The notes under the pieces are model-generated. The model saw nothing but the letters and a program-made list of their open reading frames with translations. It did no database searches and was not told where the DNA came from. A program made the translations under genes and the position numbers. A DNA stretch of 64,000 nt from positions 2,458,643-2,522,642 of the forward strand of contig NZ_CP133261.1 of NCBI RefSeq assembly GCF_030931715.1, read 5' to 3'. The stretch is from Tissierella sp. MB52-C2. Lineage in GTDB: Bacteria > Bacillota > Clostridia > Tissierellales > Tissierellaceae. How positions within the stretch are numbered: position 1 is the stretch's first letter; each line of letters opens with the position of its first letter. Of this stretch, positions 19,730 through 28,788 are shown piece by piece.

Positions 19730-20221
19730 ATGATAATTGACAATAAGGGAAGAATCTTTGGAAAGATTAGTATTATAGACATTGTATTTGTACTAATAGG
19801 GCTATTTCTTGGTGCTTTAGTATTATTTAAACTTGGATTTATATCTAGTAATCAAGGAAGTATTGTAAATAACAATAAAGTTGAAATTGTGTTTTATCAA
19901 GAGGAAGTAAATAATTTTTCCTCAGATAATGTTCATATAGGAGACCCTGCTTCTGAAGCCTTGCAAAATGCTAGTTTTGGTAATGTTACAGATATTAAGA
20001 TAGGCGAATCTGTATCTTGGGATTCAACTGTAGAAGGTAAGCAATTTTCTGCTTCAAGAGAAGGATATTCATCTATATATATAAGTATGGAAGCTTATGG
20101 TACTTTAGGTTCTAATGGAATAAACCTTGGTGGTTCTACTTATTATATTGGACAAACCATTACCCTAAGAGCTGGTAATTCAGTGTTCTATGGTAAAATT
20201 TATAGTGCAGATAAAATATAG
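19730..20221 (+). CDS. DUF4330 membrane-anchored protein, first copy
   Basis: The 163-residue protein begins MIIDNKGRIFGKISIIDIV, the hallmark of DUF4330, followed by one membrane segment (about 18-40) and an extracellular beta-rich domain. Its next gene is a paralogue: both share the pattern IGDxxxExxQNAxFGxVxD, then SWxxxVxG, EGYxSxYIxMEAxG and YYIGQTxTxxAGNS. The family has no known reaction; it often occurs next to O-antigen-ligase or glycan genes, as here. I infer a partner of a polymer export or transfer complex. A GGAG ribosome site stands before the ATG. Confidence 0.8.
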   Translation: MIIDNKGRIFGKISIIDIVFVLIGLFLGALVLFKLGFISSNQGSIVNNNKVEIVFYQEEVNNFSSDNVHIGDPASEALQNASFGNVTDIKIGESVSWDSTVEGKQFSASREGYSSIYISMEAYGTLGSNGINLGGSTYYIGQTITLRAGNSVFYGKIYSADKI

Positions 20222-20233
20222 GAGGTAGTTTTC

Positions 20234-20728
20234 ATGAGTAAAAATAATTTAAAACCAAAAAGAAAATTCACCATTATAGATGGGATTATTATATTAGTTC
20301 TTGTAATTGGAATTGCTGCAGTAGGTCGTAAATTCAAAAAGGCACAGGTAAGTACTCCATTTGTGGCTAAATCAGATAAGATTCAAATCTCTTATTTTGT
20401 TGAAGAAGTGCCTGAATCAGCTGCAACTTCAATAGAAATTGGTGATTCTGTAAGAGAATCAATTCAAAATGCTAATTTTGGTAAAGTTTCAGATACAGTT
20501 GTAGATCAGTCCATATCTTGGTCTAGAGATGTAGATGGAAATTATGTACCCTCTACTAAGGAAGGCTATGCTTCACTGTATATAACTATGGAAGCTGACG
20601 GAATCATAGGTAAAAATGGTGTGACTATTGATAAATCTATTTATTATATAGGTCAAACCCTTACTATATATGCAGGTAACTCAATGTTACAAAATGGAAG
20701 AATAGCTGAAATTAAAAAAGTTGAATAG
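20234..20728 (+). CDS. DUF4330 membrane-anchored protein, second copy
   Basis: This 164-residue paralogue of the preceding gene keeps the membrane anchor at about residues 14-28 and the whole extracellular domain, ending GNSMLQNGRIAEIKKVE. It lacks the GKISIIDI N-terminal form and instead has a lysine-rich start (MSKNNLKPKRKFTIIDGIII). It starts 13 bases after the first copy with a perfect AGGAGGT site. Tandem copies suggest a hetero-oligomer rather than recent redundancy, because the sequences differ clearly. Function is unknown. Confidence 0.8.
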   Translation: MSKNNLKPKRKFTIIDGIIILVLVIGIAAVGRKFKKAQVSTPFVAKSDKIQISYFVEEVPESAATSIEIGDSVRESIQNANFGKVSDTVVDQSISWSRDVDGNYVPSTKEGYASLYITMEADGIIGKNGVTIDKSIYYIGQTLTIYAGNSMLQNGRIAEIKKVE

Positions 20729-20747
20729 CCATTGGAAGGTGATAAAA

Positions 20748-22298
20748 ATGGAATACCTTATAAATAACAGCTTAATTATTGGATATATATATAAGTTGTT
20801 AGTATTTATAAAAAATAAATTTAAAAATTCCTTAATATATGGACTCTCTAGATCCTTTGTTAAGAAAATTGAATATTATCTATCCTATAGTAAGATTTGG
20901 AACTACTTAAAAAGACCTGATTATTTAGATACTATTTGGCGAAATAGTTTTATCTATAGAGTTCTAGATAAATGTTTAAATGGACCAATTATCTTCTTTA
21001 GGAAAATTTATTTAAAGTATGAAGAAGTATTTTCTTATAGTTATATATTTAAATTTATCAAATTTTTAGTAAGTAGATTTGAAATAGTCATAGGATTAAC
21101 TTTAATCTCTACATTTATAATACCAGATCATAGATGGTATAATGCTTATGGTGTATTATTTACATTAATTCTTCTGGGACTATTTATTATAAAAACTATA
21201 ATTGAACCTACTAAATCTATAGATGTTTTTCACCTGGACTTTAGCTTAGTTCTATTTTTTGCTACAATAGCTTTGGCAACTGTTACATCTCTATTTCCTA
21301 AGGAAAGCATTAACTATTTTATATATTATGTAATTTCATTTATTACAGTAATTATAATTGTTAGTTCTATTGATTCAACAGCTAAATTAAATAGACTTAT
21401 TGAATTAATCCTTATGGGAACTTTTCTTACTGTGCTATATGGCATATGGCAATGGAAAGTAGTTGGTATAGAAGTTAATCCTTCTTTAACTGATATAACT
21501 GTTAACCAAAGTATGTCTGGCAGAGTATTTTCAACTATGGGAAATCCTAATATATATGGAGAATTATTAGTCCTTACAATGCCATTTTTAGGTACTGTTT
21601 TTTTCAATTCAAAATCTTGGTGGAAAAAAATATTTATCATTTGTATATCTCTACCCATTGTTGTAATACTTTTGAAAACAGGATCTAGATCTGCTTGGGT
21701 ATCCTTTGCAGTTGCAATGTTTATATTTGTATTCTTTAAAAATAGAAAACTGCTACCTTTTATGATTTTAATTGGAGTGCTTTCTATTCCAATATTGCCT
21801 CAATCTATTTATAAAAGAATACTCACTATATTTAATCCAAATGATTCATCCTTACAATATAGAAAACAAATCTTAGAGCCTGCTATGCCTATGTTAAGAA
21901 ATTATTGGCTGACTGGTGTAGGTCTAGGAAATCAAGTATTTAATACTATATATAAAAGATATAAATCCTTTGCACTAAAAACTGTAGCCCATACTCACAA
22001 TCTTTATTTACAACTTTGGTTAGAAGCTGGAATCTTAGCAATAGGAGCATTTGTATTATTCATATTCCGACTAGTTAAGAAATCTATGGTATTAATATTT
22101 AGTAAGAAAGATGATTCTATTAATAATATATTAATAGCTTGTATATCTGCAATAGGTGGATTAATGGTTATGGGACTTGCTGATCATGTATGGTTTTATA
22201 ATAGAATTCTATTCTTATTTTGGATAGTGGTTGGAATATGCCTTTGTGGACTAAAATTATTAAATAAAGAGTATCAAAATGAAAACCTGACAAAATAA
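20748..22298 (+). CDS. O-antigen ligase/polymerase family membrane protein
   Basis: The 516-residue protein has a charged N-terminal region of about 90 residues, then about 10-12 membrane segments, and the Wzy_C/WaaL-type extracytoplasmic loop with GNPNIYGELL, GSRSAW and AHTHNLYLQLWLEAG, in which the conserved arginine and histidine sit. Such proteins transfer or polymerise lipid-linked glycans on the outer membrane face. The ATG at 20748 is preferred for its GGAAGGTG site. It ends the glycosyltransferase-DUF4330 operon, so it is likely the ligase or polymerase of a secondary wall glycan; this is inferred from context. Confidence 0.85.
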   Translation: MEYLINNSLIIGYIYKLLVFIKNKFKNSLIYGLSRSFVKKIEYYLSYSKIWNYLKRPDYLDTIWRNSFIYRVLDKCLNGPIIFFRKIYLKYEEVFSYSYIFKFIKFLVSRFEIVIGLTLISTFIIPDHRWYNAYGVLFTLILLGLFIIKTIIEPTKSIDVFHLDFSLVLFFATIALATVTSLFPKESINYFIYYVISFITVIIIVSSIDSTAKLNRLIELILMGTFLTVLYGIWQWKVVGIEVNPSLTDITVNQSMSGRVFSTMGNPNIYGELLVLTMPFLGTVFFNSKSWWKKIFIICISLPIVVILLKTGSRSAWVSFAVAMFIFVFFKNRKLLPFMILIGVLSIPILPQSIYKRILTIFNPNDSSLQYRKQILEPAMPMLRNYWLTGVGLGNQVFNTIYKRYKSFALKTVAHTHNLYLQLWLEAGILAIGAFVLFIFRLVKKSMVLIFSKKDDSINNILIACISAIGGLMVMGLADHVWFYNRILFLFWIVVGICLCGLKLLNKEYQNENLTK

Positions 22299-22318
22299 TA
22301 TTACTTTGTCAGGTTTTC
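22281..22318. terminator. Bidirectional terminator
   Basis: GAAAACCTGACAAA (22281-22294) pairs perfectly with TTTGTCAGGTTTTC (22305-22318). It separates the convergent ligase-like and Lon-like genes and has T-rich flanks on both sides. Confidence 0.9.
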
Positions 22319-22319
22319 T

Positions 22320-24710
22320 CTATTCCTCTTCAAAATCTTGACTTAACGTGGAATAATAGATTAGCTTTTCTTGCACATAATAATTTACAGTATTATCCTC
22401 ATATTCTCCATCTTCATTTAATTCTCCTGCTTTTATACCAGTTAATATTTCTATTCCTTCATCTATGGTATTTACAGCATATATGGTAAACTTATCTTCT
22501 TTTACTGCATTTATTATTTCTTCATTTAGCATTAAATTTTCTACATTTATCCTTGGAATTATTACACCTTCTCCACCTTTTAGTCCCTTTAATTTACATA
22601 CATTATAAAAGCCCTCTATTTTCTCATTTACTCCACCTATAGGTTGGATTATTCCTTTTTGATTTACAGAGCCTGTTACTGCTATTCCTTGTTTTATCGG
22701 AATATCACCTAAACTCGATAATATTGCATATAGTTCTGTACTTGAAGCACTATCTCCATCTACACCATCATAGGATTGTTCAAAGGTTATACTGGCAGTC
22801 ATAGATAATTGAATATTTCTGGCATATCTCTCACCTAAATATCCACTCATAATTAATACTCCCTTATCATGGATATTTCCACTTTGCTCTGCTTCCTTTT
22901 CAATGTTTATTATTCCATCTTTACCATAGTAAGTATTAGCTGTTATTTTAGTCGGTCTACCAAAGGAATATTGACCTAGATCAATAACTGATAATCCATT
23001 TATTTCCCCTACTTTTTCTCCTTCTATATCTATTAAAATAGTACCATTATTAATTAATTCCAAAATCCTTTCTTCATAAGAATTATTTCTATATTGTTTC
23101 TTTAGAATTGCTTTTCCTACATCTGCTTTACCAACTATGGTTTTCAGATCACTTCTAGCCCATCCATCTGCCTCGTATATTATTTCTACTAATTCATTAA
23201 ATCCAGCAGTTAGCTTGCTTTTCTCATCTGCTATTCTACTGCTTATATCTATAATAGCCCCTAGGGCTTCTCTATGGAATGGCAATAGACTTTCCTCTTT
23301 ACATTGGTAAGCTACAAAGGAACCAATCTTTATAATATTTTCATCTGTTCTTTCCATTTCAGTGTCGAAATCTGCCTTTATCCTAAATAATTTCTTAAAT
23401 TCTTCATCATAGGAGTATAATATATGATATGTTAAGTAGTCTCCCACAATTATTATCTTTATATCTAAAGGTATTGGCTCAGGGTTTAATGTTTCTGATG
23501 CTATATCAAACCCAAGGACATTTTCTATTTTCAGTTTTTCAGTAGTCAATGCTCTTTTCAACCCATCCCATGAAAATTTGTTTTGTAAAATATCTTTTGC
23601 TTGAATTATTATATATCCACCATTTGCTTCGTGCATGGAACCTGGCTTAATTCTAGTATGGTCTGTTTTTGCAACGCCCATTTCGTTTGCATATTCTATT
23701 TTACCAAATAAATTATAATAATTTGGATTCATCTCCCTAATTACAGGAGCTCCTTTATTTTGACTATTATCTATGAATAGATTTATATAATATCTTTTCA
23801 GAAATTCTTCCTTTTTATTTCCTTGGAAAAGTATCTTTTCCATATAATCTTCTTCTTCATTATCTAAAAACATTTCATAATTCTTTACTATATCCCCTTT
23901 TATTTCTAAAAGGAACTTTACTATACTAGGATTTTCTCTATATTTAACTTGGATTGGCCCTATAAATGTAGTAACCACCAATGTAACTTGCTCTTCCTTT
24001 AATCTTTTTATTTCATTTTTAAGTTTTGTTTCAACAGCCTTTATTCCCTTTATATAATCATAGGATTGTTGTGTTAATTCTATAGATGTATTGCCTAAAA
24101 TCTCTATTTCTTCATCTGATAGTTTATCTAGTTCCTCATCTGTCATAGGCCTATTTCCAATTAAAGGTATACTAAGTATTCCTTTTTCTGTTTGTCTAAA
24201 TACAAAATTATATTTTTTAGCAAAATTATTTAATTCTTGGAGTATTGCTTCAGCTAATTTTTTATTCTCATTAAATACTGCATTTTTACTATCTTCATAA
24301 ATTTTCGAATTTAACGCCTTAGGTATTTCAATATCTATATTCTTGATTGCAGATTCTACCTCTTGTTTAAAATTTATTCCTTCACCTGGTTCTAGACTTA
24401 TCGCCTTTGGGCTATTGGATTTTTTAAAATTATAAACATAACACCAATCCTTAGGTATGGGCCTTCCCTTTGCAAATTCCTTTGCAACCAAATAAGAATA
24501 AGAGTTTCGTCCTGTACCTGTAAATCCTGATACATAAATATTGTATCCTTTTCTTTTCATGGAAATACCATATCTAATAGCCTCCATAGCCCTATCCTGC
24601 CCAATAAGTTCTCTAGATTCTACACATTCTTCTGTAGTTTCATATGGAAATATATTTGGATCACATTGGTTTCTCAATTTCTCAATTGGTACTATATATC
24701 TTTCTAACAT
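22320..24710 (-). CDS. Lon-family AAA+ protease with atypical P-loop (LonB/LonC-like)
   Basis: The 796-residue protein has an N-terminal AAA region interrupted by a helical insert (about 100-330) and a C-terminal Lon protease domain. The catalytic pair is present: Ser654 in GDSASSTEL and Lys697 in PIGGVNEKIEG, 43 residues apart as in canonical Lon (Ser679/Lys722 in E. coli). The P-loop at about 62-70 reads GFTGTGRNS, with Arg-Asn where GK(S/T) is expected; this is the pattern of the AAA_32-type Lon relatives. There is no N-terminal substrate-binding domain of bacterial LonA. A GAGGTG site supports the ATG. Its substrates are unknown. Confidence 0.88.
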   Translation of the reverse strand: MLERYIVPIEKLRNQCDPNIFPYETTEECVESRELIGQDRAMEAIRYGISMKRKGYNIYVSGFTGTGRNSYSYLVAKEFAKGRPIPKDWCYVYNFKKSNSPKAISLEPGEGINFKQEVESAIKNIDIEIPKALNSKIYEDSKNAVFNENKKLAEAILQELNNFAKKYNFVFRQTEKGILSIPLIGNRPMTDEELDKLSDEEIEILGNTSIELTQQSYDYIKGIKAVETKLKNEIKRLKEEQVTLVVTTFIGPIQVKYRENPSIVKFLLEIKGDIVKNYEMFLDNEEEDYMEKILFQGNKKEEFLKRYYINLFIDNSQNKGAPVIREMNPNYYNLFGKIEYANEMGVAKTDHTRIKPGSMHEANGGYIIIQAKDILQNKFSWDGLKRALTTEKLKIENVLGFDIASETLNPEPIPLDIKIIIVGDYLTYHILYSYDEEFKKLFRIKADFDTEMERTDENIIKIGSFVAYQCKEESLLPFHREALGAIIDISSRIADEKSKLTAGFNELVEIIYEADGWARSDLKTIVGKADVGKAILKKQYRNNSYEERILELINNGTILIDIEGEKVGEINGLSVIDLGQYSFGRPTKITANTYYGKDGIINIEKEAEQSGNIHDKGVLIMSGYLGERYARNIQLSMTASITFEQSYDGVDGDSASSTELYAILSSLGDIPIKQGIAVTGSVNQKGIIQPIGGVNEKIEGFYNVCKLKGLKGGEGVIIPRINVENLMLNEEIINAVKEDKFTIYAVNTIDEGIEILTGIKAGELNEDGEYEDNTVNYYVQEKLIYYSTLSQDFEEE

Positions 24711-24844
24711 TATGATTCACCTCCGTAGATAACTATTTTAATTATACATTATTTCCTAATTCAATGTATTCTAAATATAAAAATTGTTTACAAAAACCTT
24801 GAAATAATAAAACCTACCTATAATAAATATCCTATTCAAAAAAT

Positions 24845-24874
24845 AATTAAAGCGAGTATATACTCGCTTTAATT
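24845..24874 (-). terminator. Terminator hairpin after the PrcB-like gene
   Basis: AATTAAAGCGAGTA (24845-24858) pairs perfectly with TACTCGCTTTAATT (24861-24874) and overlaps the stop codon region of the reverse gene. Weak T-tracts follow. Confidence 0.75.
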
Positions 24875-25306
24875 ATTATATTCTATATCTAAATGAACTT
24901 CCTCCGGCATATTTTTCAAATTGGTTTTGACTACTGTATATGGATAATCATATTCTTGATTTACTATTTCATTTGGATCTGGATCAGTAAACTTTGCATA
25001 TACTACTATATCGAATACTTCCTTAGAATACTTTTCTTTAATTATCTGATCTATTTCTACTAGGTATCCCTTTGAATTCTTTTCTCCCCTAGTTACTACT
25101 ACATAGATTTCATCTCCATATTTACAGGTTAAGGCTCTCTCTTCCATTAAATATTTTGGCAACATTTCAGAAATCTTTTCTGGAATCTCCTCTTCACTTA
25201 CTACCTTAAATTTTATGTCTCCTTCATTTCTTTTCAACATCTTAGGTATAAATAAAGCCCCAATAATCAAAATAATTGCTAAAGCTATAATCTGATTTCT
25301 TTTCAC
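24869..25306 (-). CDS. Membrane-anchored protein with PrcB-like C-terminal domain
   Basis: The 145-residue protein has a hydrophobic N-terminus (residues about 5-24) and a beta-rich domain with VVVTRGEKNSKGYLVEIDQI split over two strands, a pattern seen in PrcB_C domains, where a GexxxxGY motif is conserved. PrcB was first described as the partner of the dentilisin protease of Treponema. Start GTG at 25306 has GGAGGG 6 bases upstream. It lies behind its own promoter region between the transketolase genes and the Lon-like gene. A protease-related role is only a guess from the fold. Confidence 0.65.
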   Translation of the reverse strand: MKRNQIIALAIILIIGALFIPKMLKRNEGDIKFKVVSEEEIPEKISEMLPKYLMEERALTCKYGDEIYVVVTRGEKNSKGYLVEIDQIIKEKYSKEVFDIVVYAKFTDPDPNEIVNQEYDYPYTVVKTNLKNMPEEVHLDIEYNN

Positions 25307-25375
25307 TCCAATCCCTCCAAGTAATTAATCTTATATCATTAATATTCCTAAATCGACTGGATTATGTGTAATTAA

Positions 25376-25415
25376 AAAATATTCATAGGAGAATAAGCTC
25401 TCCTATGAATATTTT
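25376..25415 (-). terminator. Terminator after the transketolase operon
   Basis: A 17-base inverted repeat (25376-25392 with 25399-25415, core ATTCATAGGAGA/TCTCCTATGAAT) lies directly at the end of the downstream transketolase subunit gene. Confidence 0.85.
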
Positions 25416-26334
25416 ATAATAATTCTTTTGCTTTATTGATTATATTTTCTACATTAAGTCCATATTTATCAAGTAGCTTAAATCCATCTCCTGATTCACC
25501 AAAAGTATCCATAGTACCAATTCTAACTACAGGAGTTAGATGGTTTTCAACTACTACTTCTGCCACTGCACTACCTAGGCCACCTATTATACTATGTTCT
25601 TCAACTGTGACTATACCTTTGGTCTCTTTAGCAGCTTTTATTATAATATCTTTGTCTATAGGTTTTATAGTAGACATATTTATAACTCTTGCCTTTATGC
25701 CTTCTTCTAAAAGCTTTTCTGAAGCAGTCAAGGCTCTTTCCACCATAACTCCTGTGGCTATAATAGTTATATCTGTTCCTTCTTTTAATTCTACACCTTT
25801 ACCTATTTCAAATTTATAATTTTCATCAAATATTACTGGAGTTTTTGCCCTACCAAGTCTTATATATACTGGTCCATTATGTTTAGCCGCCTCATATATA
25901 CATTGTTTTGCTTCTATGCCGTCTGCTGGACTTAAAACCACCATATTAGGTAAGGATCTCATTAAGCTAATATCTTCTAAGGCCTGATGAGTTGCACCAT
26001 CTTCTCCTACTGTTAGCCCTGCATGAGTTGCAGCTATTTTTACATTTAAGTTTGGATAACATACGGAGTTTCTTATGACTTCGAATGCACGACCTGTAGC
26101 AAACATAGCAAAAGTACTTGCAAATGGAATCTTTCCTGCTGCAGCAAGTCCAGCTGCTGTACCTATTAAGTTTTGTTCTGCTATACCTACATTAAAAAAT
26201 CTCTCAGGATATGATTTTGCAAATACTGATGTTTTAGTAGAACCAGAAAGGTCTGCATCTAATACTACAATATTTTCATTTATCTTACCTAACTCTTTTA
26301 AAGCTTCTCCATAAGCGTCTCTTGTTGCTATCAT
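25414..26334 (-). CDS. Transketolase, C-terminal subunit
   Basis: The 306-residue protein holds the pyrimidine-binding and C-terminal domains of transketolase: VGIAEQNLIGTAAGLA (the glutamate that activates thiamine diphosphate), HAGLTVGEDGATHQALED and the C-terminal VVRIGTMDTFGESG. With the preceding gene it makes a split two-subunit enzyme of about 575 residues in total that moves two-carbon units between sugar phosphates. Its ATG overlaps the stop of the N-terminal subunit gene by one base (TAATG), so the two are translationally coupled. Split transketolases are common in Clostridia and archaea. Confidence 0.92.
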   Translation of the reverse strand: MIATRDAYGEALKELGKINENIVVLDADLSGSTKTSVFAKSYPERFFNVGIAEQNLIGTAAGLAAAGKIPFASTFAMFATGRAFEVIRNSVCYPNLNVKIAATHAGLTVGEDGATHQALEDISLMRSLPNMVVLSPADGIEAKQCIYEAAKHNGPVYIRLGRAKTPVIFDENYKFEIGKGVELKEGTDITIIATGVMVERALTASEKLLEEGIKARVINMSTIKPIDKDIIIKAAKETKGIVTVEEHSIIGGLGSAVAEVVVENHLTPVVRIGTMDTFGESGDGFKLLDKYGLNVENIINKAKELL

Positions 26335-27143
26335 TATTTAGCACCTCCCAATTCTTCTAAGGCTTTTTGAGCTTCTTCTGCTGATGGTGCCTTTCCATGC
26401 CAACCTACTTGATTTTCCATAAAGGATATGCCTTTTCCCTTAGAAGTCTTAGCTATTATTATTGTTGGTTTATCTTTAGTTTCCTTTGCCTCTCCAATTG
26501 ATCTAATTATTTCATCTATGGAATGGCCATCTATAGTTAGTACATTCCATCCAAAAGCTTTAAATTTTTCATCTATTGGATCTATATTCATTATCTCTTT
26601 ATTAGGTCCATCTATTTGAAGTCCGTTATAATCTAAAAATACTGTAATATTGTCTAGTTTATAATGAGCTGAAAGCATTGCAGCCTCCCATATTAGACCC
26701 TCTTGACATTCTCCATCTCCTATTACTGCATATACTCTATAATCCTTATTATTTAATTTACCTGCTAAAGCCATGCCATTTGCAGCAGCTAGACCTTGTC
26801 CCAAGGATCCAGTAGTCATATCAACACCTGGTATCTCTTTCATATCAGGGTGTCCCTGCAACATAGAACCTAGTTTTCTAAAGCTCTTTAATTCTTCCTT
26901 AGGAAAAAATCCTCTTTCTGCTAAGGTACCATATAAAACTGGTGTCCCATGCCCCTTTGAAAGTACAAATCTATCTCTATCCTCCGATTTTGGATTAGCT
27001 GGATCTATATTCATTTCTTTAAAGTATAGTGCTGTTAATATCTCAACTGCTGATAAAGATCCTCCTGGATGTCCTGATTGTGATGCTTCTAACATTTCGA
27101 TAATATCAACTCTTATTTTTCGAGCTATTTCCTTTAATTCCAT
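26334..27143 (-). CDS. Transketolase, N-terminal subunit
   Basis: The 269-residue protein carries the diphosphate-binding domain: HPGGSLSAVEIL, the cofactor motif GDGECQEG followed about 25 residues later by DYNGLQIDG, and GHSIDEI. It pairs with the overlapping C-terminal subunit. An AGGAGGT site precedes the ATG at 27143. It follows the YitT gene by 15 bases and may be co-transcribed with the glycan genes upstream, supplying pentose or tetrose phosphates; this link is inferred from position alone. Confidence 0.92.
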   Translation of the reverse strand: MELKEIARKIRVDIIEMLEASQSGHPGGSLSAVEILTALYFKEMNIDPANPKSEDRDRFVLSKGHGTPVLYGTLAERGFFPKEELKSFRKLGSMLQGHPDMKEIPGVDMTTGSLGQGLAAANGMALAGKLNNKDYRVYAVIGDGECQEGLIWEAAMLSAHYKLDNITVFLDYNGLQIDGPNKEIMNIDPIDEKFKAFGWNVLTIDGHSIDEIIRSIGEAKETKDKPTIIIAKTSKGKGISFMENQVGWHGKAPSAEEAQKALEELGGAK

Positions 27144-27157
27144 TTTCCTACCTCCTA

Positions 27158-28015
27158 TTATTTCTTTTCCTCTGTAAATCCTTCACCTAGTACCTCAGAC
27201 ATTTCAGATACCATAATAAATGCAAATGGATCTACTTCTTTTACTATTTCTTTTACTTTAGTAAATTGAGCTCTATTAACTACACATAATAAAACATCCT
27301 TATCTTCTTTTGTGTACATACCCTTTCCTTTAAGAGCTGTAACTCCTCTCTCTATTTCTACCATAAGCCTTTGACTTACTTCTTCTGCTTTAGTTGTTAC
27401 AATATAAAATCCTTTTAGATATCCGATTCCTTCTAAAATCATATCTATTACCTTCATTATAACAAACATAGCTATAACTGAATATAGGGATATTTCTATG
27501 TTTTTCTCAACAACACCTGCAAATATAACTACGCAGAAATCAATTATGGTCATAAACGTAGCCGTGCTTAAATTTGGGAACTTTTTATTTAAAATAGAGC
27601 CTGCCAAATCTGTTCCACCAGTAGTTCCCCCAAATTTAAAGACAACACCTAATCCTATGCCCATTAATACTCCCCCAAATATTGCTGATAATAAAAGGTC
27701 ATGAGTTAAAATCATAGGTTGTAAAACTTTTATAAAAAGGGATAATAAAAATGTTGCATATAATGTTTTTAAGGCTGTACTTTTTCCTAATGCCTTTGCA
27801 CCTAAAAGAAATAATGGAATATTTACAGCTAAGTTTGTAATGTATATGGGAATTCCAACTGTCTTCTCTAAAACTACGGCAAAGCCTGTAACTCCTCCTG
27901 GAGCTATTGTATTTGGTGCAAGAAAATATACTAAGGATATTGCCATTAAAAATACTCCTATAGCTATTAAAACATAGGAAAATAACGCTTTGTACCATTT
28001 ATGACCATTTTCCAT
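27158..28015 (-). CDS. YitT family membrane protein
   Basis: The 285-residue protein has five or six N-terminal membrane segments (about 12-200), with the family motif FLAPNTIAPGGVTGFA and KFGGTTGGTD, followed by the C-terminal DUF2179 domain (about 205-285; FYIVTTKAEEVSQ, VVNRAQFTKVKEI, DPFAFIMVSE). The family is widespread in Firmicutes and its function is unknown; a transport or sensing role is often suggested. A GGAAGGAG site supports the ATG. It sits between TagA and transketolase genes in the leftward operon. Confidence 0.92.
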   Translation of the reverse strand: MENGHKWYKALFSYVLIAIGVFLMAISLVYFLAPNTIAPGGVTGFAVVLEKTVGIPIYITNLAVNIPLFLLGAKALGKSTALKTLYATFLLSLFIKVLQPMILTHDLLLSAIFGGVLMGIGLGVVFKFGGTTGGTDLAGSILNKKFPNLSTATFMTIIDFCVVIFAGVVEKNIEISLYSVIAMFVIMKVIDMILEGIGYLKGFYIVTTKAEEVSQRLMVEIERGVTALKGKGMYTKEDKDVLLCVVNRAQFTKVKEIVKEVDPFAFIMVSEMSEVLGEGFTEEKK

Positions 28016-28028
28016 AAAATTCTCCTTC

Positions 28029-28784
28029 CTATTTTATAATGTCTTTGGAAAATAATACTTTTAACATAAATTGAGGTAAAACCATTTGTCTTTTTATTCT
28101 TGATGGTTCTTTAATTAGTCTATAGAACCATTCAAGTCCTAGTTTCTGGTATATTTCAGGTGCTCTTTTAGAATTTCCTGCTAATATATCCATTACACCA
28201 CCATTTCCTATAATTACTTTCCCCCTAATCCTGTCTTTATTAGCATCTATCCAAATTTCCTGCTTTGGAAATCCTAAGCCTACAAAGATTATATCTGGGT
28301 CTAATAAATTAATCTGATTTATAATTTCTAGTTCATCTTCATGGTTTTCATATCCCATATGACTACCCTTAAAGTACCCATGATGATATCCTGCTATTCT
28401 AATATTAGGATAATCCCTCTTTATGTTTTCTCCTGCTATTTTAGCGGTTCCCTCTTTTCCTCCAAGAAGATAAATACTATAGGAGTTTTCATCAGCTATT
28501 TTAAGTAGATTCATAGATAAATCAAATCCAGTCACTCTTTCTTGTAATGGCTTTTTTTTAATTCTTGAGCCATATATCAGCCCTATTCCATCTGGTATTA
28601 TTAAACTTCCTCTATTAATTAAATCCTTAAGTCCTTCATCGTCCTTTGCAGCCATTACAATTTCTGTGTTAGGAGTATAAATAACCTTTAATTCATCTTT
28701 CTTAAGATAAGCCTCTACTTGTTTTGTTGCCTCATCTAAAGTCGTATTATGTATCTTTACTCCAAATATCTCTAAAATATCCAC
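28029..28784 (-). CDS. tagA: WecG/TagA/CpsF family glycosyltransferase
   Basis: The 251-residue GT26 enzyme has the family motifs TPNTEIVM, DGIGLIYGSR, LLGGKEGTA, GYHHGYF and VGLGFPKQEIWI, and the C-terminal LEWFYRLIKEPSRIKRQ. TagA adds N-acetylmannosamine to lipid-linked GlcNAc, the step that commits precursors to wall teichoic acid or a secondary wall polymer. The start is a GTG at 28784 with AGGTG 5 bases upstream; that AGGTGA also holds the stop of the GT4-CsaB gene. Its position behind CsaB supports a pyruvylated ManNAc-containing polymer, as known for S-layer-bearing Firmicutes. Confidence 0.9.
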   Translation of the reverse strand: MDILEIFGVKIHNTTLDEATKQVEAYLKKDELKVIYTPNTEIVMAAKDDEGLKDLINRGSLIIPDGIGLIYGSRIKKKPLQERVTGFDLSMNLLKIADENSYSIYLLGGKEGTAKIAGENIKRDYPNIRIAGYHHGYFKGSHMGYENHEDELEIINQINLLDPDIIFVGLGFPKQEIWIDANKDRIRGKVIIGNGGVMDILAGNSKRAPEIYQKLGLEWFYRLIKEPSRIKRQMVLPQFMLKVLFSKDIIK

Positions 28785-28788
28785 TCTA

